Shown here piece after piece: positions 1 to 12,212 of a DNA stretch of 64,000 nt. The stretch is taken from positions 181,501-245,500 of the forward strand of contig NW_027554288.1 in the NCBI RefSeq assembly GCF_964340395.1. The letters are read 5' to 3'. The notes under the pieces are model-generated. The model saw only the letters and a list, made by a program, of their open reading frames with translations. It did no database searches and was not told the DNA's origin. The translations under genes were made by a program, and so were the position numbers. Origin of the DNA: Glandiceps talaboti. Lineage: Eukaryota; Hemichordata; Enteropneusta; Spengelidae. Positions within the stretch are counted from its first letter, which is position 1; each line of letters starts with the position of its first letter.

Positions 1-1938
1 ACACACTGATGTATTAATTTATCATAGCATACACTGTACATGTAGTACAAACACTGATGTATTAATTTATCATAGCATACACTGTACATGTAGTACAAAC
101 ACTGATGTATTAATTTATCATAGCATACACTGTACATGTAGTACAAACACTGATGTATTAATTTATCATAGCATACACTGTACATATAGTACAAGCACTG
201 ATGTATTGATTTATCATAGCATACACTGTACATGTAGTACAAACACTGATGTATTAATTTATCATAGCATACACTGTACATGTAGTACAAACACTGATGT
301 ATTAATTTATCATAGCATACACTGTACATGTAATACAAACACTGATGTATTAATTTATCATAGCATACACTGTACATATAGTACAAGCACTGATGTATTG
401 ATTTATCATAGCATACACTGTACATATAGTACAAACACTGATGTATTAATGTATCATAGCATACACTATACATGTAGTACAAACACTGATGTATTGATTT
501 ATCATAGCATACACTGTACATATAGTACACACACTGATGTATTAATTTATCATACCATACACTGTACATGTAGTACAAACACTGATGTATTAATTTATCA
601 TAGCATACACTGTACATGTAGTACAAACACTGATGTATTAATTTATCATAGCATACACTGTACATGTAGTACAAACACTGATGTATTAATTTATCATAGC
701 ATACACTGTACATGTAGTACACACACTGATGTATTAATTTATCATAGCATACACTGTACATGTAGTACAAACACTGATGTATTAATTTATCATAGCATAC
801 ACTGTACATGTAGTACAAACACTGATGTATTGATTTATCATAGCATACACTGTACATATAGTACACACACTGATGTATTAATTTATCATAGCATACACTG
901 TACATGTAATACAAACACTGATATATTGATTTATCATAGCATACACTGTACATGTAGTACACACACTGATGTATTAATTTATCATAGCATACACTGTACA
1001 TATAGTACACACACTGATGTATTAATTTATCATAGCATACACTGTACATATAGTACACACACTGATGTATTAATTTATCATAGCATACACTGTACATGTA
1101 GTACAAACACTGATGTATTAATTTATCATAGCATACACTGTACATATAGTACACACACTGATGTATTGATTTATCATAGCATACACTGTACATGTAGTAC
1201 AAACACTGATATATTGATTTATCATAGCATACACAGTACATATAGTACACACACTGATATATTGATTTATCATAGCATACACTGTACATGTAGTACAAAC
1301 ACTGATGTATTAATTTATCATAGCATACACTGTACATGTAGTACAAACACTGATGTATTAATTTATCATAGCATACACTGTACATGTAGTACAAACACTG
1401 ATATATTGATTTATCATAGCATACACAGTACATATAGTACACACACTGATATATTAATTTATCATAGCATACACTGTACATGTAATACAAACACTGATGT
1501 ATTAATTTATCATAGCATACACTGTACATGTAGTACAAACACTGATGTATTAATTTATCATAGCATACACTGTACATGTAGTACAAACACTGATGTATTA
1601 ATTTATCATAGCATACACTATACATGTAGTACAAGCACTGATGTATTAATTTATCATAGCATACACTGTACATGTAGTACAAACACTGATGTATTAATTT
1701 ATCATAGCATACACTGTACATGTAGTACAAACACTGATGTATTGATTTATCATAGCATACACTGTACATGTAGTACAAACACTGATGTATTGATTTATCA
1801 TAGCATACACTATACATGTAGTACAAACACTGATGTATTAATTTATCATAGCATACACTGTACATGTAGTACAAACACTGATGTATTGATTTATCATAGC
1901 ATACACTGTACATGTAGTACAAACACTGATGTATTAAT
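1..1938. repeat. 48-bp minisatellite, about 40 copies
   Basis: Tandem array of a 48-bp unit that begins before the window and ends in a partial unit before AATATGTC. Units contain the words CATAGCATACACTGTACATG and GTACAAACACTGATG. Variation sits at a few positions: ACATGTAG or ACATATAG, GTACAAAC or GTACACAC, TATTAATT or TATTGATT. TACATGTA inside the unit is an 8-bp palindrome. Because 48 is a multiple of three, one forward frame stays open for the whole array (a 16-residue peptide repeat), but no start context, splice site or homology supports a gene. Confidence 0.97.
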
Positions 1939-1976
1939 AATATGTCAAATAATATCAAATCATAAAATATAAAATA

Positions 1977-3169
1977 GCACCAATGGCATTGTAGCACAAC
2001 TATAAAGTTTTTAAAAATGTTTATCCATACTGATCCATGCTAGGTTTAGGTGTTTATTTGCTGAATGACTATCCAGATACCTATCCAACCATGTTGCTAT
2101 CTTTGCGATATATGTGATCATTTGGCTGTTGCTATGGGTGTGGTCTTGTTGCTAGGTACATTTGCATACATTTTTTAACTTCATTCATTTTGTCTTTTTA
2201 TTACAGTAACTTATTATTTTTGCAATAAACGTGATAATTTGGCTGTTCCTATGGGCGTGGTCTTGTTGCTAGGCACATTTACATCCATTTCTTAAATGTT
2301 TATTCATTTGTCTGTGAATCCCTGATGTTATCCTTGCAATATCCGTGATCATTTGGTTGTTACTATGGGCATGGGCTTGTTGCTAGGCACATTTACATAC
2401 ATTTTTTAAATGTTTGTTCATTTGTGTATTAATTCATGTAGTTATTTTTGCAATACACGTGATCATTTGGCAGTTGCTATGGGCATAGTCATGGTTGCTA
2501 CTGATAATTGCATACATTTTTTTGAATGTTTACTGACTTGCCTACCACATGATGTAATTGGACCAAACTCTTCTGGCATTTGGTTGTTGCTAAGGGCGTG
2601 GTCATAGTTGCTAAGGCCAATTGTATCAAACTATTTGGAAGAAAGTCTGCATAATAACAATTATTGAAACATGTAACCAAATTTCAGTCATTGATCGAGT
2701 ACTTCTTGAGATGTAAAATTCTGACCAAAATTCACCTTTATTGCATCTAATTTGCATATTACTGTTGAGATCATTATATTTTCAATAATTATTCATCTAT
2801 ATACACTTCCAGATGCATCCCCATTATATTTCAGCCCAATCTGCTCAGTAGTATTGGAATGAAAGATTTTTGATCAAAAAGACACATTTTTAGCCCTATA
2901 TTACATATTACTGATGTAATTATTATGCAATGAGCATATCTTAAGTTACTTACCCCTGCATACATTCCCACCAAAATTTCAGGTATAAACTGTCCAGTAG
3001 TTTTGGAGTTTAAGTTGTTTGACCAAAAATCATATTGTTTGACCCAAAATGCACACCCTTATGTCCCAACTAGACACCAGAAGTAACATGACCACCAAAT
3101 ATCAAAGCAATTGGTCCAGCAGTTTTTTTTACTTTAAGTTTTTACACACACATACACACACACACCCAC

Positions 3170-3200
<31 letters not shown>

Positions 3201-3201
3201 T

Positions 3202-3278
<77 letters not shown>

Positions 3279-3350
3279 TAAACAGACAGACAGACAGACA
3301 GACAGACACTTTGTCATGCCTCTAGCACAACTGAACCTTATCAGTTCTAA
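1977..3350 (+). mobile_element. P1 family, copy 1 (pearl/HINE-like non-autonomous element)
   Basis: Copy of a family seen at least eight times in this window. It starts with CACCAATGGCATTGTAGCAC, has about five ~115-bp core modules containing TTTGGCTGTTGCTATGGGCG and GTTGCTAGGCAC (2117, 2233, 2347, 2461 and 2576), then ~130-bp modules with TTGACCAAAAA and AATTTGCATAT, then a (CA)n(GACA)n microsatellite (3146-3308), and ends in a hairpin sequence truncated here at CTTATCAGTTCTAA. No coding capacity. The plan (head, tandem core, tetranucleotide tail, 3' hairpin) is that of bivalve pearl elements and Helentron-associated HINEs; assignment to that group is inference from architecture. Confidence 0.8.
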
Positions 3351-3614
3351 AAATGATAAAATCAAGAAACTGATATATTTTATAAAGAGTTGTAATTTCG
3401 GGGTGTTTCACAGTCACTGATTTTCATCTGATTGTTATCATTTGCCCATAAGAGCACTGCAATACCGTTGTGTGTGCATAATATCCCACTCACTCATTTC
3501 ATCATTTTAGTGTCTTATTTAACAACAAAAACATAAAAATATTTGATCTAAAAAAAACACATTAGTATTTATTAGAATACATAGTGATTTAGACCTACTA
3601 CATTTAACAGTGGG
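3351..3614. other. Unassigned AT-rich spacer
   Basis: No open frame, repeat or motif recognised between the P1 hairpin and the degenerate recombinase element. Confidence 0.5.
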
Positions 3615-5509
3615 ACAATGGATCTTACTAAGAAAGGCCCAAGCGATACCCAATGGGAGATAGAATAACTGAACATCAGACCTACATTATCTACCAGAAC
3701 AGACAAGGAAACCATTCAGTCAGAGGTTAATTTGAAGTTGCCAATGCAGCATAAAGCACTGGACGAACTCCTTGCATCACTGGGTAACAACGCCCTGAAA
3801 GACGAACTGGTAGACAGCAATATAAACAAAACCTCTCGTGCAAGTAATGTGAAAGGTGAGAATAAGCTACTATTAATACAAGACTTTATATCATCAAAAA
3901 AGGGATCATTTGATGTCTGTTATGAAACAGAAGTCATAAATGATGGCCAAACTAAACTTGTGGTGCGTTCGTCTACACAACAACAACAAAGCCAGATCAG
4001 GTTACACTCCCCCAATGGATTTCTGCAAACGTCCTTATACTGAGAACGCTTATTCAACATGGTCTATCGCAGGATGTAATCTTAATTAAGCTACCTCGAG
4101 CATACAATTAATATTGGTGACTATGCCTAATCATACATCACCAAATCTGTCATCATGTTTTAGGACTTAAAATATAGGAAGAACCAGGCTTTGGCAACCT
4201 TGCCATAGAGAACGGTTGACCTCCACATGTCACTCTATGACCACCTCTCCCACAAAAAACTAAACCTACGATAAAATCACGCTCTTTCGACCCTACTGGC
4301 AAGGAAATGTGTTTTGATTTCCAAAACACAATTGGCTGTCATAGGAAAGGACACAACACAATCACAGTCTAAGTTGGAATAAAGTTGTTAAACTGAAACT
4401 GCGACAACCACTCACTTTCCTATGAATTCAAATCAACTCAGTTACACGAACCTTATCTCTAAATCAAAACAAATTAAACGACTTTTGTAACACAATATTT
4501 CTGGTAAACCAAACTTACTACAGGACCTGTGTAACACCAACTACAAAGCCTGGTTACAGAAGTACCTACATATAAAAGACTAGCATATGCAGAGACAACA
4601 AAGTGCACTTACAGTTCACAATGAACAGCTTACCTGTGTTTTTATTTGTACTTTGGTATCCAGCCAGTGCCATGCAGTCAACTTAATGTGTGCCATAATG
4701 CAGTGTTCCTACCTTAAAGCAAACTGGTACACCAGGATACTTTAATATTATCAGATTACTACACACCGAGGCTGGTTTACCCAACCCACTGGAAGACAAC
4801 TGGCTCCTTGATATTGTGAAACGTGGCATCTCTCGTGGTAATGGATCACCACCAAAGCAAAAACTCCCTATAACACCCACAATTTTATTAGACATTCATA
4901 CACAGTGGGATTTAATCATTCCGTTCAATGCAACATTCTAGTCAGTCTGCCTAGTAGCCTTCTTCACATTCACAAGAAAGTCTACACTGTTACAACAAAT
5001 GGCCTAACTACCAGCAGATGTTAAATATTTCCACAGGTTGGACATCTCGTTATATACAGATTATGCTATCTTAAGCATAAGACATACCAAGATGATTCAG
5101 TACAGACAACGTGTATTACAATTGTCATTACATGCTATTCCTAATTCTTTTCTTTGTCCAATTGCATCCATTAAACACATACTCCATCTCTGCCCTTCAA
5201 TCAAAACAACCAGCCATTTGTTCTCATATGGTTACTCAAAATAGTGATTTCAAAACCCTCAGTTAACACTAACCCACACAAATTTCACTAAATCATTAAA
5301 AGTGGAACTAATTAGTTGTGGATACAAGTCATCACAATACTCAGGTCATTCTTTCCATAGAAGTGGAGCCACTTTTACATTTAGGGATACCATCAATTCT
5401 TATCAAGAAACAATTTGACTGGCGATCCAATGCCTTTGAACTTTATACAATTGCTAACAATGACACTAAGCTTAAGGTCACAAAATCCTTTGCATTAGCC
5501 TTATCTTAA
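3615..5509 (+). pseudogene. Degenerate tyrosine-recombinase mobile element (Crypton/DIRS-type)
   Basis: Broken reading frames over about 1.9 kb match animal tyrosine recombinases in order. 3732-4043 is a 103-codon frame that may be an N-terminal domain. About 4753 gives RLLHTEAGLPNPLEDNW and about 4855 gives KQKLPITPTILLDIH, typical of the start of the catalytic region. About 5074 gives SIRHTKMIQYRQRVLQL. About 5329 gives SSQYSGHSFHRSGATFTF, the box that normally reads GHSFRRGGAT. About 5414 gives FDWRSNAFELY, where the last Tyr (5444-5446) is in the place of the nucleophile. These enzymes cut and rejoin DNA through a phosphotyrosine link. Several stops and frameshifts separate the blocks, and the HxxR arginine reads as His, so this copy is dead. 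Crypton or DIRS/Ngaro origin cannot be decided because no reverse transcriptase or terminal repeats are seen. Outer limits are approximate. Confidence 0.75.
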
Positions 5510-5874
5510 TTATGACGTGGACAAGTGAAACTGCAACTTGTACATAGTGTTAGTTCACTGTGTCAATGTAGGGGGTTTTCAGAATTGACCACATTTGCTG
5601 TTTGTCAACATATAAATAAGTTGTTTGATAGTCATTTAAGTGTAATTATGATGAAAATATCCTGGCCATGCCCTTCTATATCAACTAATAGGCCAAACAT
5701 GTGCTCACTTAATGAAAAAATATTAATGCTTTGACTTTGAATATTGTAAATTCTATTGTTTATACATCTAGATATGAGGAGCTCAAAATTGGATTCATTT
5801 CAACCATAAAGTCTATGTAACACAAAAAATAAACTTGTCTTAACCGGCTTTGGGTCTAACCAAGGTTTCACCAG
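5510..5874. other. Unassigned spacer
   Basis: A 69-codon open frame (5525-5734) follows the recombinase remnant without recognisable motifs. It could be the 3' end of the same element or chance. Confidence 0.4.
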
Positions 5875-6122
5875 ATAATCCAACATCATATTTAACCATG
5901 GTCAAACATGTTCATCAATGATCCCCAAAAAATTCAGCTGTGCCTTATACACCACGGTGGACCATGATTGACTGTGGTTTTGCATCATGGAATTTTGACA
6001 GTGAATGACATGGTGCCAATTACCAAGCATAGTCAACCATGGTTACTACTACAGTCAGAACACGGTCAACCATGGTAATTGACCATAGTGAACCAAGTTC
6101 TGACCATAGTTAACCATGTTGT
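5875..6122. repeat. Cluster of ACCATGGT-type palindromic words
   Basis: About 250 bp rich in imperfect copies of GTCAACCATGGT and its complement, with exact words such as TTAACCATGGTCA, GTCAACCATGGTT and GTCAACCATGGTAATTGACC. Direct and inverted copies alternate, so the single strand could fold into several hairpins. Unknown repeat; no coding potential. Confidence 0.6.
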
Positions 6123-6147
6123 AGAAAGCAGGAATTGATAGACTTAC

Positions 6148-6240
6148 CCAAGATTCATTTGTATCGTTCACACCATTCACACCATTCTCCAAGCAGGATT
6201 TAACCTTCTCTATATTTCCACTCCCAGCAGCAATGAGAAA
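6148..6240 (-). CDS. Ankyrin-repeat exon (93 nt, phase 0)
   Basis: On the minus strand the exon is bounded by an acceptor ending TTATATTAG and a donor GTAAGTC. It encodes 31 residues including LIAAGSGNIEKVKSCLENG, which matches the helix-loop-helix consensus of an ankyrin repeat (LxxAxxxGxxxxVKxxLxxG). Both borders are phase 0. It is a close paralogue of the exon at 62402-62497, and the homology continues into the upstream intron. Ankyrin repeats bind other proteins. The rest of the gene is not identifiable, so its role is unknown. Residues normally conserved after the second helix (GVNGVNDTNE instead of a regular GxDVNxxD) are irregular, so this copy may be diverging or non-functional. Confidence 0.75.
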
Positions 6241-6387
6241 CTAATATAAAACAAACATATGTAATGTTTAGACTAATTTACACCCTTTTTACAAATTATG
6301 TCAAAATGAAATCAAAAAGTTGCTTCCTGTAAACACAGTGTTAATAATATCTTAATATTTCCTTTTAGATGACAGTGAATATGTATG

Positions 6388-6727
6388 TCAATAACTTAAA
6401 GTAAATATTAATACCTAAGGTAATTACCTATTATGTCAATAACTTACAGTAAATATGAATACATAAGGTAATTACCTATTATGTTAATAACTTACAGTAA
6501 ATATGAATACATAAGGTAATTACCTATTATGTTAATAACTTACAGTAAATATGAATACATAAGGTAATTACCTATTATGTCAATAACTTACAGTAAATAT
6601 GAATACATAAGGTAATTACCTATTATGTTAATAACTTACAGTAAATATGAATACATAAGGTAATTACCTATTATGTTAATAACTTACAGTAAATATTAAT
6701 ACCTAAGGCGATTACCTATTATGTCAT
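6388..6727. repeat. 48-bp minisatellite in ankyrin-gene intron
   Basis: About seven copies of a 48-bp unit containing AAGGTAATTACCTATTATGT and AATAACTTACAGTAAATAT; the word AAGG recurs at 6417, 6465, 6513, 6561, 6609, 6657 and 6705. The unit contains the palindrome GGTAATTACC. At 63005-63055, the paralogous intron position of the other ankyrin exon, a single related unit occurs (ACATAAGGTAGCTGCCTATT), so this array looks like a local expansion from one copy. Confidence 0.95.
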
Positions 6728-6784
6728 ATTGTATGAGGTGAGATTAGTGCCAAAACACTTGTCTTAACATTATTTTAAGTTAAC

Positions 6785-8400
6785 ATTTTCATTTTATTCT
6801 CCCATTTTGTCTCCATTTTTATCTCATTGTTTTTACATTTTTATTTCAACCTCTAATTTTGATTGCATTTTTATCTCATTTTGTTCAAATTTTTATTTTA
6901 ACCTCTCATTGTGTTTGCATTTTTATTTAATTGTGTTCACATTTTTTTTCATTTTTATCTCATTGTGTTTGCATTTTTATTTCAACCTCTCATTTTGTTT
7001 GCATTTTTATCTCATTTTGTTCACATTTTTATTTCAACCTCTCATTTTGTTTGCATTTTTATCTCATTGTGTTCGCATTTTTATTTCAACCTCTCATTTT
7101 GTTTGCATTTTTATCTAATTGTGTTCACATTTTTATTTCAACCTCTCATTTTGTTTGCATTTTTATCTCATTGTGTTCACATTTTTATTTCAACCTCTCA
7201 TTTTGTTTGCATTTTTATTTAATTGTGTTCACATTTTTTTTCATTTTTATCTCATTGTGTTTGCATTTTTATTTCAACCTCTCATTTTGTTTGCATTTTT
7301 ATCTCATTTTGTTCACATTTTTATTTCAACCTCTCATTTTGTTCAATTTTTATTCCAACATTTCATTATGTTTGCATTTTTATCTCATTGTGTTTGCATT
7401 TTTATTTCAACCTCTCATTTTGTTTGCATTTTTATCTCATTTTGTTCACATTTTTATTCCAACATCTCATTGTGTTTGCATTTTTAATTCAACCTCTCAT
7501 TTTGTTTGCATTTTTATCTCATTTTGTTTGCATTTTTATTTCAACCTCTCATTTTGTTTGCATTTTTATCTCATTTTGTTCACATTTTTATTTCAACCTC
7601 TCATTTTGATTGCATTTTTATCTCATTGTGTTTGCATTTTTATTTCAACCTCTCATTTTGTTTGCATTTTTATCTCATTTTGTTCACATTTTTATTTCAA
7701 CCTCTCATTTTGTTCACATTTTTATTCCAACATTTCATTGTGTTTGCATTTTTATCTCATTGTGTTTGCATTTTTATTTCAACCTCTCATTTTGTTTGCA
7801 TTTTTATCTCATTTTGTTCACATTTTTATTCCAACATCTCATTGTGTTTGCATTTTTAATTCAACCTCTCATTTTGTTTGCATTTTTATCTCATTGTGTT
7901 TGCATTTTTATTTCAACCTCTCATTGTGTTTGCATTTTTATTTAATTGTGTTCACATTTTTTTTCATTTTAATCTGTGTTTGCATTTTTATTTCAACCTC
8001 TCATTTTGTTTGCATTTTTATCTCATTGTGTTTGCATTTTTATTTAAATCTCCCATTTTGTTTGCATTTTTATTTCAACCTCTCATTTTGTTTGCATTTT
8101 TATTCCAACATCTCATTGTGTTTGCATTTTTATCTCATTGTGTTTGCATTTTTATCACATTTTGTTCACATTTCTATTCCAACATCTCATTATTTGCATT
8201 TTTATCTCATTGTGTTCACATTTTTATTTCAACCTCTCATTTGTTTGCATTTTTATCTAATTGTGTTCACATTTTTATTTCAATCTCTCATTTTGTTTGC
8301 ATTTTTATCTCATTGTGTTTGCATTTTTATTTCAACCTCTCATTTCGTTTGCATTTTTATCTAATTGTGTTCACATTTTTATTGTTATTATTATCATTAT
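6785..8400. repeat. Left arm array of the foldback-like element
   Basis: Tandem array of alternating modules such as TTTGCATTTTTATCTCATTG and GCATTTTTATTTCAACCTCT, about 22-30 bp each in varying order. Many variants recur (TTCACATTT, TTCCAACATCTCATT), giving composite repeats. All long frames here (up to 477 codons of Phe/Leu/His/Ile/Ser/Cys) derive from the repeat and are not genes. Confidence 0.95.
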
Positions 8401-8862
8401 TACTATTTTAATGTTGCATAAGTACACTTTAAGGCCTGTCCCGCAATCTTTTACACAAAATGGCTGGTACAAATGGTTTGACACGGGCTAATGAACTGCT
8501 AGCAATTACTGATTCCCTTCGATTGTCATCCCAAGTTGGATCATTAGTCCAAGAACATGAAGAAAAAAACTGTGTTCTCAACAACACCCAATCATCGGGT
8601 AGAATGTTCGATTGAACTGAATACTCCAAAATATGTCCATGGAAACAACATAATATATCTATATGCCTATAATAGCCATAGCCATAGTATGATAAGTGAA
8701 ACTGTGACTGATGAAGAGACCCTATAGTTGGTTTCAAAATGTTCATCTAGAAGGATCAACTATTAAGCTTACCGAACATATCGCTAAAAGTTTCCCTACA
8801 CAAACCAACCCAAAATTGTAAGGGTTCCAACCTGTACATAGCAACCACACGGCTGGTTAACT
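8401..8862. other. Spacer of the foldback-like element, distal part
   Basis: Non-repetitive sequence. A forward 51-codon frame (8460-8615) starts at ATGGCTGGTACAAATGG and is rich in charged and Leu residues. It matches nothing I recognise. No gene is called. Confidence 0.4.
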
Positions 8863-9616
8863 CTAACCAAAATACCATACAACCTGGATGAATTTTGTCC
8901 ATGTTCGGAGCCCCATCCCCCTCTTATACATAGCTGTAGAACATTTTATAACCTCAACTTTTCTTGAACCTTGAGATGTTTGGCAAATTTCTACACCACC
9001 AGCATTTTCGATTTTGGGATACGCATCACTCAAAAACTCAATCACCTCCAAGCTATTTAAATTTACAGGCATGTGTAATTTTTTTCTCACCAAGGCCAGC
9101 TTTCACCAATTCCCTCTTTTCCTGCAAAGTAGGAACCCAATCCTAACGCGACCCAAACGTGTGGCCAAGTTGGACGCCCGGCTGGTCGACTCCATGAGCG
9201 GGATGCAGATGCAGTGCCCTCACAGACCTGCCATGACGAGGACGACTCCTAGAACGAAAACACCTACTAAACTCCCTCCTTAGCACTTGTGTCTCCGTTG
9301 TTGGAGTAGCTGTAGTCATAATCTGGGCACGGGTTGGCGGTGTCTATAGAGCTTGGCATGATTGGACATTGCGTGGAGAGTCCCCAACATGCCCGACGCT
9401 CGATTGTGATTGAGAGACGGTGGGTGATGTGATCAAAGGGGGTAGCGGCGTTCTTCCACCGGATAGAGCTTGTCTAAGCAAGCTGCTGGCCTCATTCAGT
9501 GCCTGACATGCCTCAGATATCATGGCACTGTTCAGAGAAGCAAATCCATCTGTACTAGAAGTATTGGAGTGGCCGCTGCCCCAATTCAACGATGACCAGA
9601 CGATATTTTCAACCAC
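8863..9616 (-). pseudogene. Broken N-terminal fragment of a G2E3/HECT-like multi-copy protein
   Basis: Minus-strand pieces in the right order resemble the N-terminal half of a protein family that is multi-copy in fish and marine invertebrates and is often annotated as G2E3-like ubiquitin ligase. They are a leader with SEACQALNEASSLLRQAL (from 9616 downward), an Arg/Ser-rich stretch, a degraded TWPHVWVAL block near 9170, LVKAGLGEKKI near 9080, and AYPKIENAGGVEICQTSQGS in 8940-9030, which corresponds to the YPKLxxAGGFELLR motif. At least two frameshifts separate the blocks, and no HECT catalytic domain follows. It sits in the spacer between the inverted arms, so it may be captured cargo or the residue of the element's own gene. 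Family recognition is from memory of motifs and is moderate. Confidence 0.5.
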
Positions 9617-9842
9617 GGAAACATGTGCCCTTTAACTTAGTACTTTATTATCACAGATGATTGAAAGTTTCACGAAAGCGTGACACTGAACAAAGAGTCC
9701 AGTCACCTTTAAGTACAGGTGTCAAAAACTTCCTAAATCTGTCCAACGAACTAAAACGATAGCGAAAGTATTTATTTCGGGTAAAATTTAAGAATTTCAC
9801 ACTGACAGGAAAGCCAACTCTAGGCTAGGGAGATACATAAAT
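9617..9842. other. Spacer of the foldback-like element, proximal part
   Basis: Short non-coding stretch between the start of the minus-strand gene remnant and the right arm. It would be the place for a promoter of that gene, but no clear TATA or initiator can be argued. Confidence 0.4.
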
Positions 9843-10750
9843 TATGATAATGAGATAGATAATAAAAATGTGAACACAATGACAACCAAATAAAAATGTG
9901 AACACAATTAGATAAAAATGCAAACAAAATGAGAGGTTGAAATAAAAATGCAAACAAAATGGGATGTTGAAATAAAAATGCAAACACAATGAGATAAAAA
10001 TGCAAACAAAATGAGAGGTTGAAATAAAAATGCAAACAAAATGAGAGGTTAATATAAAAATGCAAACACAATGAGATGTTGGAATAAAAATGTGAACACA
10101 ATGAGATAAAAATGCAGACAAAATGAGAGGTTGAAATAAAAATGCAAACACAATGAGATAAAAATGCAAACAAAATGAGAGGTTGAAATAAAAATGCAAA
10201 CAAAATGAGAGGTTACAATAAAAATGTGAACACAATGAGATAAAAATGCAAACAAAATGAGAGGTTGAAATAAAAATGCAAACAAAATGAGAGGTTGAAA
10301 TAAAAATGCAAACACAATAAGATAAAAATGCAAACAAAATGGGAGATTTAAATAAAAATGCAAACACAATGAGATAAAAATGCAGACAAAATGAGAGGTT
10401 GAAATAAAAATGCGAACACAATAAGATAAAAATGCAAACAAAATGGGAGATTTAAATAAAAATGCAAACACAATGAGATAAAAATGCAAACAAAATGAGA
10501 GATTGAAATAAAAATGTGAACACAATTAGATAAAAATGCAAACAAAATGGGAGATTTAAATAAAAATGCAAACACAATGAGATGAAAATGCAAACAAACT
10601 GAGAGGTTGAAATAAAAATGCAAACAAAATGGGAGATTTAAATAAAAATGCAAACACAATTAGATAAAAATGCAAACAAAATGAGAGGTTGAAATAAAAA
10701 TGTGAACACAATTAGATATAAATGGAGACAAAATGGGAGAATAAAATGAA
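9843..10750. repeat. Right arm array of the foldback-like element
   Basis: Reverse complement of the left arm repeat, with units such as AAATAAAAATGCAAACACAA and ATGAGAGGTTGAAATAAA. It is shorter than the left arm (~0.9 against ~1.6 kb), so the arms have changed copy number independently. Its distal edge GGGAGAATAAAATGAAAATG is the exact complement of the left-arm edge near 6785. Confidence 0.95.
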
Positions 10751-10768
10751 AATGTAAACTAAAAAAAA

Positions 10769-12067
10769 TACCGCCAATGGCGTTGTACCACAACTGTACA
10801 GTTTCTAATAGTTTATCCATATGCTAGTCCATGCTAACAATAAGTGGTCATTTGTTGAATAACTATCCAGTTGCCTATCCAACCATGTTGCTATCTTTAC
10901 GATATATGCTATCATTTGGCTGTTGCTATGGGCGTGGTCATGTTGTTAGATATATTTGCATACATTTTTGTATCTTTTTGTTCACTTGTGTATGAATTCC
11001 TGATATTATCTTTGCAATATTCGTGATTATTTGGCTGTTGCTATGGGCGTGGTCTTGTTGCTAGGCATATTTACATACATTTTTTGAATGTTTATTCATA
11101 TGTCTTTCTATTCCTGTTGTTATCTTTGCAATATAGGTGATTATTTGACTGTTGCTATGGGCGTGGTCTTGTTGCTAGGCACATTTGCATACATTTTTTG
11201 GATGTTTGTTCATATGTCTTTCTATTCCTGTTGTTATCTTTGCAATATAGGTGATTATTTGACTGTTGCTATGGGCGTGGTCATGTTGCTAGGCAAATTT
11301 ACATACATTTTTGAATGTTTATTCAATTGTCTATTAATTCCTGTTGTTATCTTTGTGAAATACACGACCGTTTGGCTGTTGCTATGGGCGTGGTCATGGT
11401 TGCTAGGGTATTTGCACACATTTTTTGAATGTTTACTCACTTGCCTACCAGATGATGTTGTTATTTGACCAAAATATACTGCCATTTGGTTGTTGCTAAG
11501 GGTGTGGTCATGGTCGCTAGGGCCAATTTTGTCAAAATGGTTTGAAGAAAATCTGCATAATTACACTTTCAGAAACATCTCACCAAGTTTCAGACTCATT
11601 GACCAAGTACTTTTTGAAATATAAGTTTTTGACCAAAAATGAACATTTTTACACCTAATTTGCATATCACTCATGGAATCATTGTATGTTTAATATTTCT
11701 TCGTCCATACATCCCTAGATACATTCCCATTAAATTTCAGCCCAATCTGCTCAGTACTTTTGGAATTATAGATTTTTAACCTAAAAGACACATTTTTAGC
11801 CCCAATTTGCATATCACTGATGGAATCATCATGTCATGAACAAATCTTACTTTACATCCCCTTAAGAATGTTCCCACCAAATTTCGCACCAATCTGCCCA
11901 GTAAATTCTGAGTTTAAGTTTTTTGACCAAAAACCACATTTTTTGACCCAAATCACACACCTGTGATGCGATCATTTTGATTTGAACAATTTCCCAACTA
12001 GACACCCAAGGTAATGGACCCACCAAATATAATGGCAATCGGTTCAGCGGTTTTTGACTTTAAGTTG

Positions 12068-12164
<97 letters not shown>

Positions 12165-12212
12165 GCCGGGCGATCCCTATAGCACTACTGAACCTCAGTT
12201 CAGTTGTGCTAA
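10769..12212 (+). mobile_element. P1 family, copy 2, nested in the foldback arm
   Basis: Nearly full-length P1 copy: head TACCGCCAATGGCGTTGTAC, five or six ~115-bp core modules with GGCTGTTGCTATGGGCGTGG, the TTTGACCAAAAA modules, (CA)n at 12069-12133, (GACA)n, then the 3' hairpin AGCACTACTGAAC / GTTCAGTTGTGCT and AA. The left arm of the host element keeps the unoccupied sequence (6766-6790). Comparison shows the copy entered an A-rich site without a recognisable target-site duplication. Non-coding. Confidence 0.85.

Noticed and set aside
206-1972. 588-codon open frame
   Set aside because: Pure translation of the 48-bp minisatellite; no start context, homology or exon border.
6807-8411. Overlapping open frames up to 477 codons rich in Phe, His and Cys
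   Set aside because: All are frames of the foldback arm repeat. Three overlapping frames are open at once, as expected for low-complexity tandem DNA without stop words.
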